64,000 bases of DNA from Alopecurus myosuroides (taxonomy: Eukaryota > Streptophyta > Magnoliopsida > Poales > Poaceae), in assembly GCA_028641055.1 (NCBI GenBank), contig CM054057.1, positions 578,116,610 through 578,180,609 on the forward strand. Reading direction: 5' to 3'. Both the position numbers and the translations under genes were made by a program. Shown in pieces: positions 36,458 to 47,577 of this stretch. The first letter of the stretch is position 1. The number at the start of each line of letters is the position of its first letter. The notes beneath the pieces are model-generated. The model saw only the letters and a list, made by a program, of their open reading frames with translations. It had not been told where the DNA came from and did not search any database.

Positions 36458-37366
36458 CTGTTCGATGGGCTTCTCACGGCTATACGGCACGAAGCCGTAT
36501 TGCCAGTGGTCGGTGAGGCCTGTACTCATGATGGAGCGCGCCCAGACGGCCACATCCGCTGTGCTCAGCTCGAATGTGGTGGTCCTCGTGCAGTCTCTGT
36601 TGCCTCCCATGTAGCACATGAGGTGCGTACGACGCTGTAGCAGGAGCACTCGCCGAGAAATCCAGCAGGCAATGGGATCGTCGCTTTTGAGCCCCAACTT
36701 CTTCAGCTCGGCGAGGCGCTTGTTAATCTCGGAGATATCGCCTTGCAGCGGCGGCTTGTATCCCCAATTCTGCTGAGTGGGCACCGTGTTCATCCACTTG
36801 GGGAGCCCAATTCGGTTCACGGGTGGCGCTCCTTCCTCAGCAGGAACGTTCTTCACGTAGAAGAAGGACCGCTGCCACTTGCGCACCGAGTCGAGCCCCT
36901 TGATGCGCGGGTGATTGGTGGAGCCGCGCTGCAGCATCATTGCGCTTCCTATCTTGGTCATGCTGCGGGCGCTCTCCGTGCTTCCGGGCTTGGGGACGCT
37001 CTGCTTCCGGAAGAAGAAGTAGCGCGCCCAGGTGTGCACCGTGGGGCGCACACCCAGGAACGCCTCGCAGACCACGGCGTGGTATGCGAGCATCACCACT
37101 GCGTTGGGAGGCAGGTGATGCGGCCGCAGCCCGAAGTGGCGCAGGAAGTCCTTGAAGAAGTCCGAGACGGGCAGGCCGAATCCTTGCTTGAAGTGGGCGA
37201 GGAAGACGACGAACTCGACCGCTTTCGGTGTGGGGACGAGCTCGCTGTTCGGCTGCCTACAGCGGATGCCGGGAGGAACACGGCGAGTATTCACCAGCCA
37301 CTGGCAATCCTCCGCCGTGACCTCGGATCCTGCCCATCCGGCGCGGGCATCGTCATCGCGAGCCAT
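36458..37366 (-). pseudogene. Antisense gene exon 1, PF04195-like domain
   Basis: An open frame of 303 codons from the ATG at 37366-37364 (two further in-frame ATGs lie upstream, to 37432). Conserved-looking segments are FGLPVSDFFKDFLRHFGL, HLPPNAVVMLAYHAVVCEAF and a WARYFFF block, which I associate with the putative gypsy-type transposon family. No nuclease or polymerase motif is evident. It ends CATCGAACAG with donor GTTATC, a non-consensus but usable GT. Confidence 0.75.
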
Positions 37367-37432
37367 GGAGACGAGAGGATTTGGTGGTTTCATGGAGATT
37401 TGGTGGGAGTTGCTAGCCCTCCGGCGTCGCAC

Positions 37433-38066
37433 GGAGCAGCGGCGCGGCGAGATGCGCGGCGGCGGAAGTGCTCTGTGGCGGCGGAGAGGCGAAGAGACAG
37501 GAGGTGAATGCGAGCAGGAAAGGGAAGGAGGAGTTACAGAGGGGGTATTTATCCCTCCCCTCGGTTTGCTGTTACTAGTGGAGTTAGTGGGATCAGTTGT
37601 GCGCGGAGATCATGCGACGTGGGATGCGGGCCGGTTAGAAACGCACACAGCGCAGTTTGCGCGAGTAACGGCCGCAATTGATCCCACGTCGAGATCGTGG
37701 GCTAATAACTGCAGTTGATGTGACCTAACGGGCCGGTGGGCCCAGGTCTCAGTGATGGGCGCGTGGCCTGTCATATCCCAGGCACCGAGGCGTCGGGGGT
37801 GCGAGAGCGTGACACGTGCCCAGTTGCAGTGCGGAAAGGTGGATTTGGTCTGCCACGCCGAGATTCTGTTCAAGATTTCGCAAAGTCAATTTACTCGGCG
37901 ACAGAGAAGAGAAATGGTTCTATTCGGAAGAGAAGAGACTAAAGCCAGAATTGAGGGCTACTCGGAGGTTCTACTCAGCATCCCAAGGTTGAAAGGCAAG
38001 ATTGGTTTTTAAGCTGGAAGAGCCCAGTGAACAAGTTCGCAGGACTCTACCAGCTTCGGGGACTAA
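37433..38066. other. Upstream region of E's antisense gene and E polypurine tract
   Basis: No supported ORF. It should hold the promoter of the antisense gene; no certain TATA box is seen on the minus strand. The tract CTTCGGGGACTAA at 38054-38066 abuts the 3' LTR and primes plus-strand DNA synthesis. Confidence 0.5.
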
Positions 38067-38934
38067 TGTCGGGGGGTTACCCCCGAGTAGGGTAAAGGCA
38101 AGTGCTAAGGGCAAGATCAAAAGAGACGTTTGGCAGAGTAGCTGGCTACCCGGTACTCGCTAACCGGTTGACTGCAATTCGACCGTACACGCTGATGGCC
38201 AGGAGAAAGAATCGAGGAAGTTATATTCTTCCGAGTAGAGGAAGAGGTCCGAGTAGAGGGAAAGGGTTCCTACTCGGACTAAAAGTAAAAAGAGCCGTTC
38301 TGACACAGGATCCCGCGTATCCTGGGTCCGTACTGGTGCACTGTTCATCTGCAGAGCGCGTGCTTATCCGCACCAGGGTGTCAGCAGGGCGGCGCAGGTT
38401 AGGGGGCCTACCCTGTGGTTGTGGCAGTGATAACAGATCGTCATCTTGGTTTTGCACAACGACTTTCCACACAAGACAAATTAGGAAGCCAAAGCTGTCA
38501 GCGGGAAGCTGGAAGTGTGCAGTGTGCACACTATGTCGACATCTGTTTGTATTTTTCCCTGTTGGCTGTATCCGGCTGGGCGCCGGTATATAAGGTGCCC
38601 TGCCCCCTCTTGCGCGGAGGACGACACTAGAGGCTAGAACCGGTTCACATTCTTGACCTAGATCCTCACGTAGAGAGAAGAGTGGCTACCCGGCCGTAGG
38701 CCAAACTTGTACTGTGGCTACTCGGTGAGACACCAATATAAAGAGAGAAAGGCAGGAGTAGGGGTTTTACCTCCACACGAGGGCCCTGAACCTGGGTAGA
38801 TCTTGTTGTCTGCAGTGCTAGATTCATCTCACACGCGGCTACTCGCTGCGTGATCCCTCCCCGAGCACCTCCAGCGTCCATCGTCCCCACATCTTTAGCC
38901 ATCCTATGGCATCTGCCGTGACACCACCACGACA
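38067..38934 (+). repeat. Element E 3' LTR
   Basis: 868 bases, same length as the 5' copy with about 23 single-base differences by eye. Confidence 0.93.
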
Positions 38935-39259
38935 AGTTGCTAATAATTGTCTGATATTAACTGACTTTGTTGTGTTGGAAATGCCCGAAGATGATAATAT
39001 GTCTATTGTTCTTGGAAGACCTTTTCTTAATACTGCAGGGGCTGTTATTGATTGCAATCAAGGAAAAGTAACTTTTAATGTTAATGATAAAGAGCACACT
39101 ATTTATTTTCCCAAGAAGATTGATAAAAAATATGGTCTAAATTCCATTGAAAATATTGAGACCATCAAGATTGGAGAATTTTATTGTCCTATTCCAAAGT
39201 CACCAAAAGAATATGAAATTATTATTGGGCCTATGCCTATCAGGGTTGAGATAACATAA
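38935..39259 (+). pseudogene. Element D protease, 3' part
   Basis: Continuation of the frame cut at 16188: after the AGTTG duplication it shows the retropepsin end pattern with LTDFVVLEMPEDD, then IVLGRPFLNTAGAVID, closing at TAA 39257-39259. An open frame from an ATG in E's 3' LTR (38906) happens to be in phase with it. Confidence 0.8.
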
Positions 39260-40223
39260 TTATTTAGTGAGAAACAAAGTCTTGGTTCATATAAAATTAT
39301 TTTGGTACCAAGCCTTGATCACCCTTGTTAACAAAATGATTTTAAATGATATGGGCAATGTTTTCACTATGTTTTCACCTTCCCCATATTGGTTTCACCA
39401 TGTTTACTTCTGTTATCACATTATTACTTGAGTGCAATCATGTTTTCCACCATCCCTATGCATGTTTTCCTGATGTTTTCTTCCTGTTTTACTGAGGTTA
39501 TGCATGTTTTCAACACCCATACTTTTGTTTTCACCACTACCACCTTTGTTTTCTTCAGTTATTCTTTCATTAGAGTGTCATAGAACCTCTGTAGTTCCGG
39601 TTTTGGTTTTGTTTTCCACGTTTTCAATTTCGTTTTCCCGGTTTTTATTAACTATTAAAATTATGGAACTACCTCAAAAACAAAGTTTCTCGAAAAATTC
39701 CAGAAAAATTATAATAAATTTTTACGTCAAAAATGAGGCCGAAAGCCACCTGGGAGACCCCCAGCGGGACCCACCAGGCAGGCACACCCCAGGGTGGCGC
39801 GGCCTGCCCCTTGGTGGCGCCAGCACATGGTGTGGGGCCCCTGGCCTTCCACTTACTCTCTCCGCTGCCAAAGTCTTCTCTCTCACCCCAAAATCTGAAA
39901 ACATTTCCTGGATCCCGTGTTCTTGGTGTTCTTCCTATGGATTTTCGATTTCCCTCTTCAGCCCATCATTTGTGCTGATTTTTGGTGTGTTTGATCTCCG
40001 GTATGTGACTCCTCCGATGATCCAAGTAGAATTTTATTTAGTGCAGTATTTCTTGACTATTTTGGTATTGTAGGTGACATCTTATGTGAGTTTTCATGCT
40101 TGATTTGAGTATAAATAATATAGTTTTGATGTAATTTTAGCTCTCATATAAGTCCCTATGGTAGTTTCCACCTTATAGTTGCTTGAAATTAATTTTTATG
40201 ATGATTGTTGAAAAATTTCAGAG
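39260..40223 (+). other. Element D internal spacer with LTR-like palindrome and candidate intron
   Basis: Noncoding. Positions about 39770-39843 carry a GC-rich palindromic segment with GGTGGCGCGG, GGTGGCGCCA and GGTGTGGGGCCC, resembling the U3 palindromes of the A-D LTRs. Downstream a pyrimidine-rich stretch (39840-39900) precedes a candidate intron ending AAAATTTCAG at about 40211-40220, just before the Athila ORF. Confidence 0.45.
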
Positions 40224-41672
40224 AAGGATAGTTACAACTTTGGTGAGATATTTAGGAGTGATGCTCCTAGAAGGACAAGGCCATCACGCTCGTCTACTTC
40301 ATCAAGGCCCTCATATGATGAAGACGTTATGGAATCAACTATTAATGATGCAGAAGATGACGATATCATTTACCCATCTAGCTTTCCTTGTCATACATTT
40401 TTAAGAAATGCAGGTCTTTTAGATGATTTTCTTATTCTTGTTGAGAGAGTTGGTCTCACCAACTTTATGGAGGATGAAAGCCCTCAGTATGCCACACTCA
40501 CAAAAGCTTTTGTTAAGAGATTTAAATTTCAGAACACTAAATATGGTCCAACTGTTGCATTCAAGTTATATAGTAGTCTTGTGTCTTTGTCCTTGGTGGA
40601 ATTTTGTTCTATTATAGGTATCAATGCCATAGGGACGGCAAGCAGGATTCAAGATAGACCAGCAGACCTCCAGGGGATCTACCGAGAGATCACCAACGAT
40701 GACGGTCGCTCATCCCAGCGTGGGAAGATAAGGAACATTCAACTTCCTACTCTTAGATACTTTACTTACTATATTGGTACTAGTATTCTTGGTAGGGAGA
40801 ACACTAGCAATGTTTCTAGTTATCACCTTGCTTTCATTGATGCTGCACTGAACCGTAGCACAAAGTATAACCTTGGTGCACTTGTTGCACGCCGCCTTGC
40901 CGTTGCTGGGCCTATTTTTGGTGGAATTATTGCTACACGTGTCGCAGTCGCTTTGCATGTTTCCATTGATCCTAATGATGAAATTATTGCTCCACATAGG
41001 CTTAACCTTGCTTCTATGAAATCCCATAAGTTTGTCACTTCTAACTCTACTAATGAACGTTTAGTCTATAGAGTTTTATATATGGATGGAGAAGAGCGGA
41101 AAGTTACTTTGCCGCAACCTATCTTGTTTAAGATTGACAGGTCACCATGGTTGCTCTCAAAGGAGCAGCTAGACGAGCATTTGAGCACCATGGAGTTTTA
41201 CGGGCAGCAGGAGAGGCGAGACGAGCCTCCCGAGGACCACAACACGCAGTACACCGGCGCATCCTCAAGCACATATCAGGAGGAGGCTTCCTCCTCGGCG
41301 TATTATGGGGGGCGACACCTCTTGGGCCCCTTGGTGATTGATCTCCCCTTAGGCCAAAAGACTAAGCTTGGGGGGAGGTATACCGATATCACACTCATTT
41401 ATATATCATGTCCGGTCGGTTCTTTGTATATCCATGTTTATCATTTCTTTCGTTTGTTTTCGTTTTCTTTCGCTTCTTATGTTTTTATTGTTTTGTTTTC
41501 GCTTTCCAAAACACAAAAAGACCAAAAAGATTTCTGTTGTTTCTCTTTCTTTGCCTCTTTAGTTTCTTTATTTGGGTTTGCTTTATCTTTTAGTTGCAGT
41601 TTAATACTCAAAAACCCAAAAATATTTTCTTTTGTTTGCTTTTTGCTTTCTTTTGTTCTTGTTTCATTTTAA
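40224..41672 (+). CDS. Element D Athila-type ORF
   Basis: The frame is open from 40224 (no ATG until 40329) to 41672, about 480 codons. It starts right after a likely splice acceptor, with a Ser/Arg-rich segment. Core segments include FCSIIGINAIGTASRIQD and LRYFTYYIGTSILGRENTSN, which I associate with the ATHILA ORF-1 family (PF03078). The role of this protein is unknown. Beyond about 41380 the translation becomes Phe-rich and probably reads 3' untranslated sequence; a natural stop may have been lost. An internal copy of D's polypurine tract lies in it at 41366-41377. Confidence 0.6.
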   Translation, partial: KDSYNFGEIFRSDAPRRTRPSRSSTSSRPSYDEDVMESTINDAEDDDIIYPSSFPCHTFLRNAGLLDDFLILVERVGLTNFMEDESPQYATLTKAFVKRFKFQNTKYGPTVAFKLYSSLVSLSLVEFCSIIGINAIGTASRIQDRPADLQGIYREITNDDGRSSQRGKIRNIQLPTLRYFTYYIGTSILGRENTSNVSSYHLAFIDAALNRSTKYNLGALVARRLAVAGPIFGGIIATRVAVALHVSIDPNDEIIAPHRLNLASMKSHKFVTSNSTNERLVYRVLYMDGEERKVTLPQPILFKIDRSPWLLSKEQLDEHLSTMEFYGQQERRDEPPEDHNTQYTGASSSTYQEEASSSAYYGGRHLLGPLVIDLPLGQKTKLGGRYTDITLIYISCPVGSLYIHVYHFFRLFSFSFASYVFIVLFSLSKTQKDQKDFCCFSFFASLVSLFGFALSFSCSLILKNPKIFSFVCFLLSFVLVSF

Positions 41673-43365
41673 AAACCCAAAAAGATTTTTTGCTTTGTTT
41701 GCTTGCTCTCCTTTTGTTCGTGCTTTAATTGAAAAACCCAAAAATATATGTTGTTCTTTTTTGGTTTTGTAAAGTTTGTTGCAGAGTTCAACAGTCGTCC
41801 GTGATTCCATTGGAGCTTGGTTTTCATTATATATTATTCGAGCCACAATTGAAGAGCAATAATGACAATTCAAGTTGTGGTGAGAGGCTGGTATGAATTC
41901 TATTTGGTTTCATTTTTGTACATATATCCATCTATGTGAGAATGCTTAGTTTGTTTGTATAAGATATATGTGACTTAATGGCTGCTTAATAGTTAATGCT
42001 CTCTCATGTTTAGTTCCAATTTATTGATAGTAAATGACCTGTCATATAAATATTTGTTCGCATTGTTTTATTCATAGAAGGGCATGATATTGTGGTAGCC
42101 TCCTCTGACTGTTTCATTTGTATCGACTTGGGTCATGCTTGCGCATCCTAAGACTGAAAATAAAAAGTCAATAAGCCTCTATGATTTATTTTGCCTCAGA
42201 GTTCTAGTATCAATTTTATGCCTCGGTTAATTTTACTTTGTCGCAAACATGATTATGATAGATGTTGCTCTCTTGATTGTCGCTCCCTGTCTATTGATAT
42301 CCTTCACCTGTACTGAGTATGAGCTCTACTCGTGCATCCAAATCCCTGAAAACCAAATTTTGCCAAATGTGTCCACCATACCTACATATATGTGGTATTT
42401 AACCGCCACTCCAAGTAAATTGCTCATGTGCTACCTTTAAAACCTGCTAAAAATTATTCCTATTTTGTGCCCCTGTTTTAGCTCATGAGGACGTAAATAG
42501 AGAATCTTTATCTCACTTGTTGATTGGATTTCACACCCTGGACTAGTGGCTTCATCCGCTTATCCAAATGATAGAAGAGCTGGCAGCGGGGTGCCCAACC
42601 CCAAATTAATACACACAAATTCTCTTCACTCTTTTTGCCCCTGATTTATCAGTCAAAGCATAATTGTGTAAACAAAAGAGAAAGAGGGATGACCTTCTAC
42701 CCATGTGCGTCCTTCACATGGGAGCCGCTCTTGTGAATCCAGTTGACTTGTGACGTATTGTATTGTCTGTTTACCATTCGTTGACATAAGCATACACCTC
42801 TCTCAAAATGTTTTCAATATCTCTGTTTAATAAAATAAAAAGCTCTAGCACATGAGTGATCCATGCTTCCCTCTGCGAAGGGTCTTTCTTTTACTTTTAT
42901 GTTGAGTCCCCGCCATATTCTTTGAGAACTTTCTTGAGAGCATAATTACCATTCTTAGTGAAATATGTTTGTCCCAAAGCACGGTTGATTGTGGTATAAT
43001 TTTGATGCTTGTATCTTTGATATCTTTACTTCTAGTCTTCCCTCGAACTTCAGAGGTGCCCTGGAATTTATGTTTTGCCCCACATTTAAGGGCAAGCGAG
43101 ATACCACTTTGTCAGATCCTATTATGAATATTTCAATCTTGCAAATAGTTATGCTTCATGTTGTTTATTATTAATAAGTTGATTATCTTCTCATGGTTTG
43201 CATAGCTATTAAGTGACAGTATCTTGCATGTATCTTATCATGAGCATAATTAAGTATTTGATCACATAGTGAGTATATTTACATCATATGAAACAAAGTC
43301 TTTTATCGCACTCAGTTGTTACTGAATTGCTTGAGGACAAGCAATAAGCTATGCTTGGGGGGAGT
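41673..43365 (+). other. Element D 3' untranslated region and polypurine tract
   Basis: Noncoding. Blocks shared with A and C: about 42290-42440 (CTCGTGCATCCAAATCCC, then CCAAATGTGTCCACCATACC) and 42839-42905 (AAAAGCTCTAGCACATGAG). The tract GCTTGGGGGGAGT at 43353-43365 abuts the LTR. Confidence 0.6.
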
Positions 43366-44741
43366 TGATACGTCGAAAATGTATCTCGTTTTCGGAACAG
43401 TTTTGTTATTGTTTTCCTCTAAACTTGTGTGTTTTGGATACAACTAACACGAACTAACGTTGTTTTTAGCAGAATTACCTTGGTGTCTTGTTTTTACGCA
43501 GAAAAATCAACTTTCGGGAAAATGCCCAGAAATGATCCCATTGATGTTTCACCTCGGAAGACCCCGGGAGCCAGAAGGGGCCAAGAGAGGGGCCACAGGG
43601 TGGCCACACCCCCCTGGCGTGGGCCTTCCCCTGGCCACGCCAGCATAGGGTGTGGGCCCCCCAGGACCCCCCTCGGACTCCCCTTTCGACTACAAGTAGC
43701 TTCCAACCCTAAAACCCGAGGGGGTTCGTCATATTCCACAGAGACACAACAGAGAGCCGCTGCCGTCCCGAACCTCGATTCAGGGATCAGAAGTTCCTGT
43801 TCTGGCGCCCTGCCGGGACAGGGAAGTGGAGGAGATCATCGCCATCGTTATCACCAACGCCTCTCCATTGACCATCCATGTTTCCCCATCCATGTGTGAG
43901 TAATTCCCCGCGGTAGGCTGAAGGGGATGGTAGGGATTGGATGAGATCGTTCATGTAATAATGACATGATTGTTAGGGCATAGTGCCTAGTGTCCTCTAT
44001 TAGAGCTATTGACATTGTTGCAACTTTTTATGCTTAATGCTTGCCACTTCGGGCCTAAGTGCCATGATCTCAGATCTGAACATGTTATTGAATAACGATG
44101 ATAATTATTGTTTCTTGATCATACCTACAAGTTGTTTACACATATCGTTGTCCCGAACTCGAGACCTCGAAGTGACAGAAATTGGGACAACCGGAGGGGA
44201 TGGCTGCGATGTGAGGATCACATGTGTTCATGAAGTGTTAATGCTTTGCTCCGGTGTTCTATTAAAAGGAACACCTTAATTACCAGTAGTTCCCTTGAGG
44301 CCCTGCTGAAAACAGGCTGGTAGGACAAACGATGTTGTGCAAGTTCTCATTCGAGCACGTACGACTATTTATGGAGCACATGCCTATGGTTACTTAGTGC
44401 TTGGATGCTTTATCTTATTTATCTGCAATGCCCCTGACATGATCATTATTAGAACTTTCTTATCCATGCAACACCCGTTCATCCATCCCTATGCCTACAA
44501 TATTTAATCCTCTATTTACTTCAAACACTACTCCTGCTGATGTTTTCATTCCACTGCTGCTACTATAAAACTGTTACTACTGATAAACCACTGCGAAAAA
44601 AGTACTTTCGGGTGCAGGTGAATTGACAACTCACTTGTTAAGGATCACAAATATTCTTGGGCTCCCCTTGTGCCGAATCAATATATTTGGGTTTTAATTC
44701 CCTCGAAGACTGTTGCGATCCCCTATACTTGTGTGTCATCA
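43366..44741 (+). repeat. Element D 3' LTR
   Basis: 1376 bases, TGATACGTCG to GTGTCATCA. GC-rich palindrome near 43600-43660. It matches 12479-13785 apart from the deletion in the latter. Confidence 0.9.
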
Positions 44742-44746
44742 TGAGC

Positions 44747-46311
44747 ATGCACCAAGTCAACCAAATAAAACATTCGAAAGAGAATACCAAAAATTTATGC
44801 TTCCTTATGACAAGAACAGCTCAAGAATCTTTCAATGACATATTAAACACTCTCAGCTATTTGAGGCTATTCATGCTACTCAACATCACAAGGCTCTAGA
44901 AATAAAATAACATTTAGCATGGCATGAAAAAGTTCTAGCAACAGTCTATAAAAGCTTCTACTTGCACTAGTACAAATTCTACTTTAAACAGCAGTTTCTT
45001 TCTCCCAACAAGCACCATACACAATATGTTTTAACAAAAATTCTCTAAATGCTACAGAAAGAAAACATGAGAGTACTCACATAATACTACTAAAATTAAC
45101 AGCTCTAATAAGAGATGCATGCAAAACATGAGCTAAATAAATGCAGCAGCCAGACAGAGATTAAGAATACAAAGTATTCTCATGAAAAAGCGGAGCGTGT
45201 CACTCTCCAATAAAAGAATGCTGGGGTCCAACCAAGTTTATTGAAAAATTAAAAACAAACTGAAAGAAAAAACAAAAACAAACTGAAAAAAAAGACGCTC
45301 CAAGTAAAGCACATAAGATGTGAGCGAATAAAAATATAGTTTCACTAAAAGTGACCTGATAATTTGTTGATGAAGAAGGGGATGCCTTGGGCATCCCCAA
45401 GATTAGACGCTTGGGTATTCTTGGAATTTGCTAGGATGTATCACCGGGGAATCCCCAATCTTAGGATTTTCACTCTTCTTGATCACATCATATCATCCTC
45501 TTCTCTTGACCCTTGAAAACTTCCTTCACACCAAACTTCTCAAATCTTCATTAGCAACGTTAGTGTAATCGAAATAATAAATTCACATGGTTCAGTTTCA
45601 ACACATGTCTAACACTCAAAAACACATTAGCTACTGTCACAACTTCTTTTAAAACTCTTTTTCTCAAAAGAACACCAAAAGAAAGCGATTAAGATGCAAA
45701 TGCAATTATTGGCAGAAATCTGTCAAAACAGGACAACAGGTAAAGATGTTTTTTTTCGAAAATTTTATGTTGCTCAAATAAAAAAGTGGTCAACTAAGAA
45801 AAGTTTCGTATATAACTCAGGATTACGCGCAAAAAAACTCAGGTTAGTTTGAATTTTCTGTGATTTTATATGGAATAAACAGTGGACAGCAGAAATCTGT
45901 TTCCTGCACAGAAATCCGAAATATAGCTTAACCTTTCCACTAGAGGCTTTACTTGTCTAAACAAAAACTCAAAAGAAAAGATACAGAAGGGTTTCTAAGG
46001 AAATAGACAACACCCAGGTGCAAAGCACACAAAAAAAACGAAGGAAAACGGGCTGAAAACAGCGAAATAAAACGGGTTGTCTCACGGTAGATATTTTCTT
46101 TAACGCCTTCCAGCTAGGCATAGAAAGGTGGAATCACGTGGATGCTCACATAAGAAATATTAATTGAAGAAAAAGAGAACATCATGAAGAAAATTTAAAA
46201 CAAATTTAAGTCTAACACACTTCCTATGCATAGGAATCTTGTAAAAAAATAAATTAAAGAAGCTCAAACTAGAAATCATGGGAAGGTAGAACAAGAGCAA
46301 CTTCAAAACTT
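44747..46311 (-). other. Element C untranslated region next to its ORFs
   Basis: Noncoding on the minus strand. It contains the hairpin at 45378-45398 (arms GGGGATGCC and GGCATCCCC) and sequence parallel to B at about 8100-8600 in opposite orientation, including the segment ending AAGCTTCACACC-like near 45520-45560. Confidence 0.5.
45378..45398 (-). repeat. Hairpin with internal polypurine-tract copy (C)
   Basis: Nine-base perfect arms around a three-base loop, the inverted counterpart of 8543-8563. Confidence 0.7.
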
Positions 46312-47232
46312 TCACAAAAAGAGAGGTGTTTTAGTAACATGAAAATTCCTACAACCATATTTTCCTCTCTCATAATAATTTTCAGTAGCATCATGAATAA
46401 ACTCAACAATATAATTATCACATAAAGCATGTTTGTCATGGTCTAAAAGCACACAATTCATATCAAGCTCAAAAATAGTGGGATCAAAATCTAAAACCAG
46501 CTCTTCTTTTCCCCCACTTTTAGCAATAGCAAAACAAGATAATTGGTCACTCTTAGAAGGTATAGGACACATTATAGAAATCCTATTCAGTAGCATTATG
46601 ATTTATAACATCAAGTAACATAGGACCATCATCAAGAGCATCATCATAGGATTTATCCAAGTAGCATGGATTATCAGTAGAAATATCATTCTGACAAGTT
46701 TCATTCATAGTAGTGCCAGTTCACAAGTATAGCAAGTATAAATTTCATCAAATAATGAATGAGTTAAAGAGTTACTATCATTGGGAGGTTGACATGGGTT
46801 CCATTCTTCCTCCTCTTGATCATCACTCTCCTCCTCTGTTTCATCCAATGAGCTTTCAGATTCAGCAATTTCTTCTTCCATAGGCTCCTGCAAGGCATCA
46901 TTTACTTCCTTAGGTTCAGAGAATTTATTAAGATATTCCATTATGTAGAAATTAAAATCCTTGTAATTATCAAAGCAATATTCAAGTATAGCATAAATCT
47001 CGTATTTATAAGGTGCAACATCAATACTTTCAAGTAAATAAGCAATTTCGAATGCACCCTTCCAAGCAATAAATTCTTCAATTTGATCCACATCATATAA
47101 TTCATAATTTCCCTTAACATAAGAATATATGGTAACATCATCATTATACTCACATTGAAAAGGGAGGTGTTTATACCTCCTACAGCAACAAGATTTATCA
47201 AAGCAATAAGTAACATTATAAGTAGAGCACAA
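46312..47232 (-). pseudogene. Element C unknown ORF, broken into two frames
   Basis: 47232-46705 encodes 175 residues with a Tyr/Asp-rich N-terminal part (IEEFIAWKGAFEIAYLLES) and a strongly acidic C-terminal part (Glu/Asp/Ser). 46596-46312 is a second frame containing NYIVEFIHDATENYYERG, nearly the same as the motif of B's ORF at residue 183, and stops soon after, before the membrane-like end present in B. The pieces are probably remains of one protein. No gag or pol resemblance. Confidence 0.5.
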
Positions 47233-47577
47233 GTTTTTAGTTTAGTCATGCAATTTATTAATTTGCTCACATAAGTGTATCCCTTTTTGTGACAAGCGGT
47301 GTTCCTTATAATGTTTTTGTTGTTCATACGTGAACCCACCTTGCCTAAAAGATCTAGTTTCAAAGACATCAAACATTGATAGCAAGCATGATAAAGCAAA
47401 AATAGCAAGTGAATGCTTCACTTGAAAATACTTGAGTTGCTTTCTATGCTATAAAGTAAACTAATTTTTTGTGTGTTTTTGATAAAGAGAAGCAAAAAAA
47501 AACAAAAAAAAACAAGACAATAAACAAAATAAAGAGGTTGAGAGTGAGAGACTCCCCTTGCCAGAAGACTTCCTTCT

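Larger units (their letters stand above)
24691..37366 (-). pseudogene. Antisense multi-exon gene of element E (putative gypsy-type transposon family, PF04195-like)
   Basis: Eight exons on the strand opposite gag-pol: 36458-37366; 35966-36149; 35721-35878 joined to 27932-27954; 26588-27841; 26252-26408; 26087-26170; 25664-26011; 24691-25556. All junctions are GT-AG and phases agree throughout once one missing base is allowed in a C-run of exon 4 (27579-27583); the coding length is then about 1,328 codons. Exon 1 matches my recollection of PF04195, a plant family of unknown function found in Tat-like elements; later exons add a basic nuclear-signal-like stretch, Pro/Ala-rich linker, and coiled coils. 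Damage: TGA 36087-36089, element F in exon 3, the deletion, TAG 27482-27484, TAA 26088-26090, TAA 25024-25026. Function unknown; Grande of maize carries a comparable antisense gene. Confidence 0.8.
16189..38934 (+). mobile_element. Element E: Tat-lineage Gypsy element with antisense gene
   Basis: 868-base LTRs (16189-17056, 38067-38934), perfect target duplications AGTTG (16184-16188, 38935-38939). The primer site is TTGGCGCCCACCGTGGGGC and the polypurine tract CTTCGGGGACTAA. Order: gag, protease, reverse transcriptase, RNase H, second archaeal-type RNase H, integrase, then a multi-exon gene on the opposite strand before the 3' LTR. The second RNase H and the antisense frame mark the Tat group (relatives of Grande, RIRE2 and Retand). 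By eye about 23 differences separate the LTRs. It is disabled by stops and frameshifts and by insertion of F. Confidence 0.92.
12479..44741 (+). mobile_element. Element D: Athila-lineage Gypsy element lacking reverse transcriptase and integrase
   Basis: LTRs of 1307 and 1376 bases, perfect target duplications TGAGC (12474-12478, 44742-44746), tRNA-Asp primer site at 13797, and polypurine tract CTTGGGGGGAGT before 43366. Own interior about 6.8 kb: gag, a protease-like frame (split by E), then a second transcription-unit-like region and an Athila-type ORF. There is no room for reverse transcriptase or integrase between protease and Athila ORF, so it is non-autonomous. It inserted in element C. 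Confidence 0.9.

Noticed and set aside
36743..37507. 254-codon plus-strand ORF
   Set aside because: Shadow of exon 1 of the antisense gene in GC-rich sequence; the minus-strand frame has the conserved blocks.
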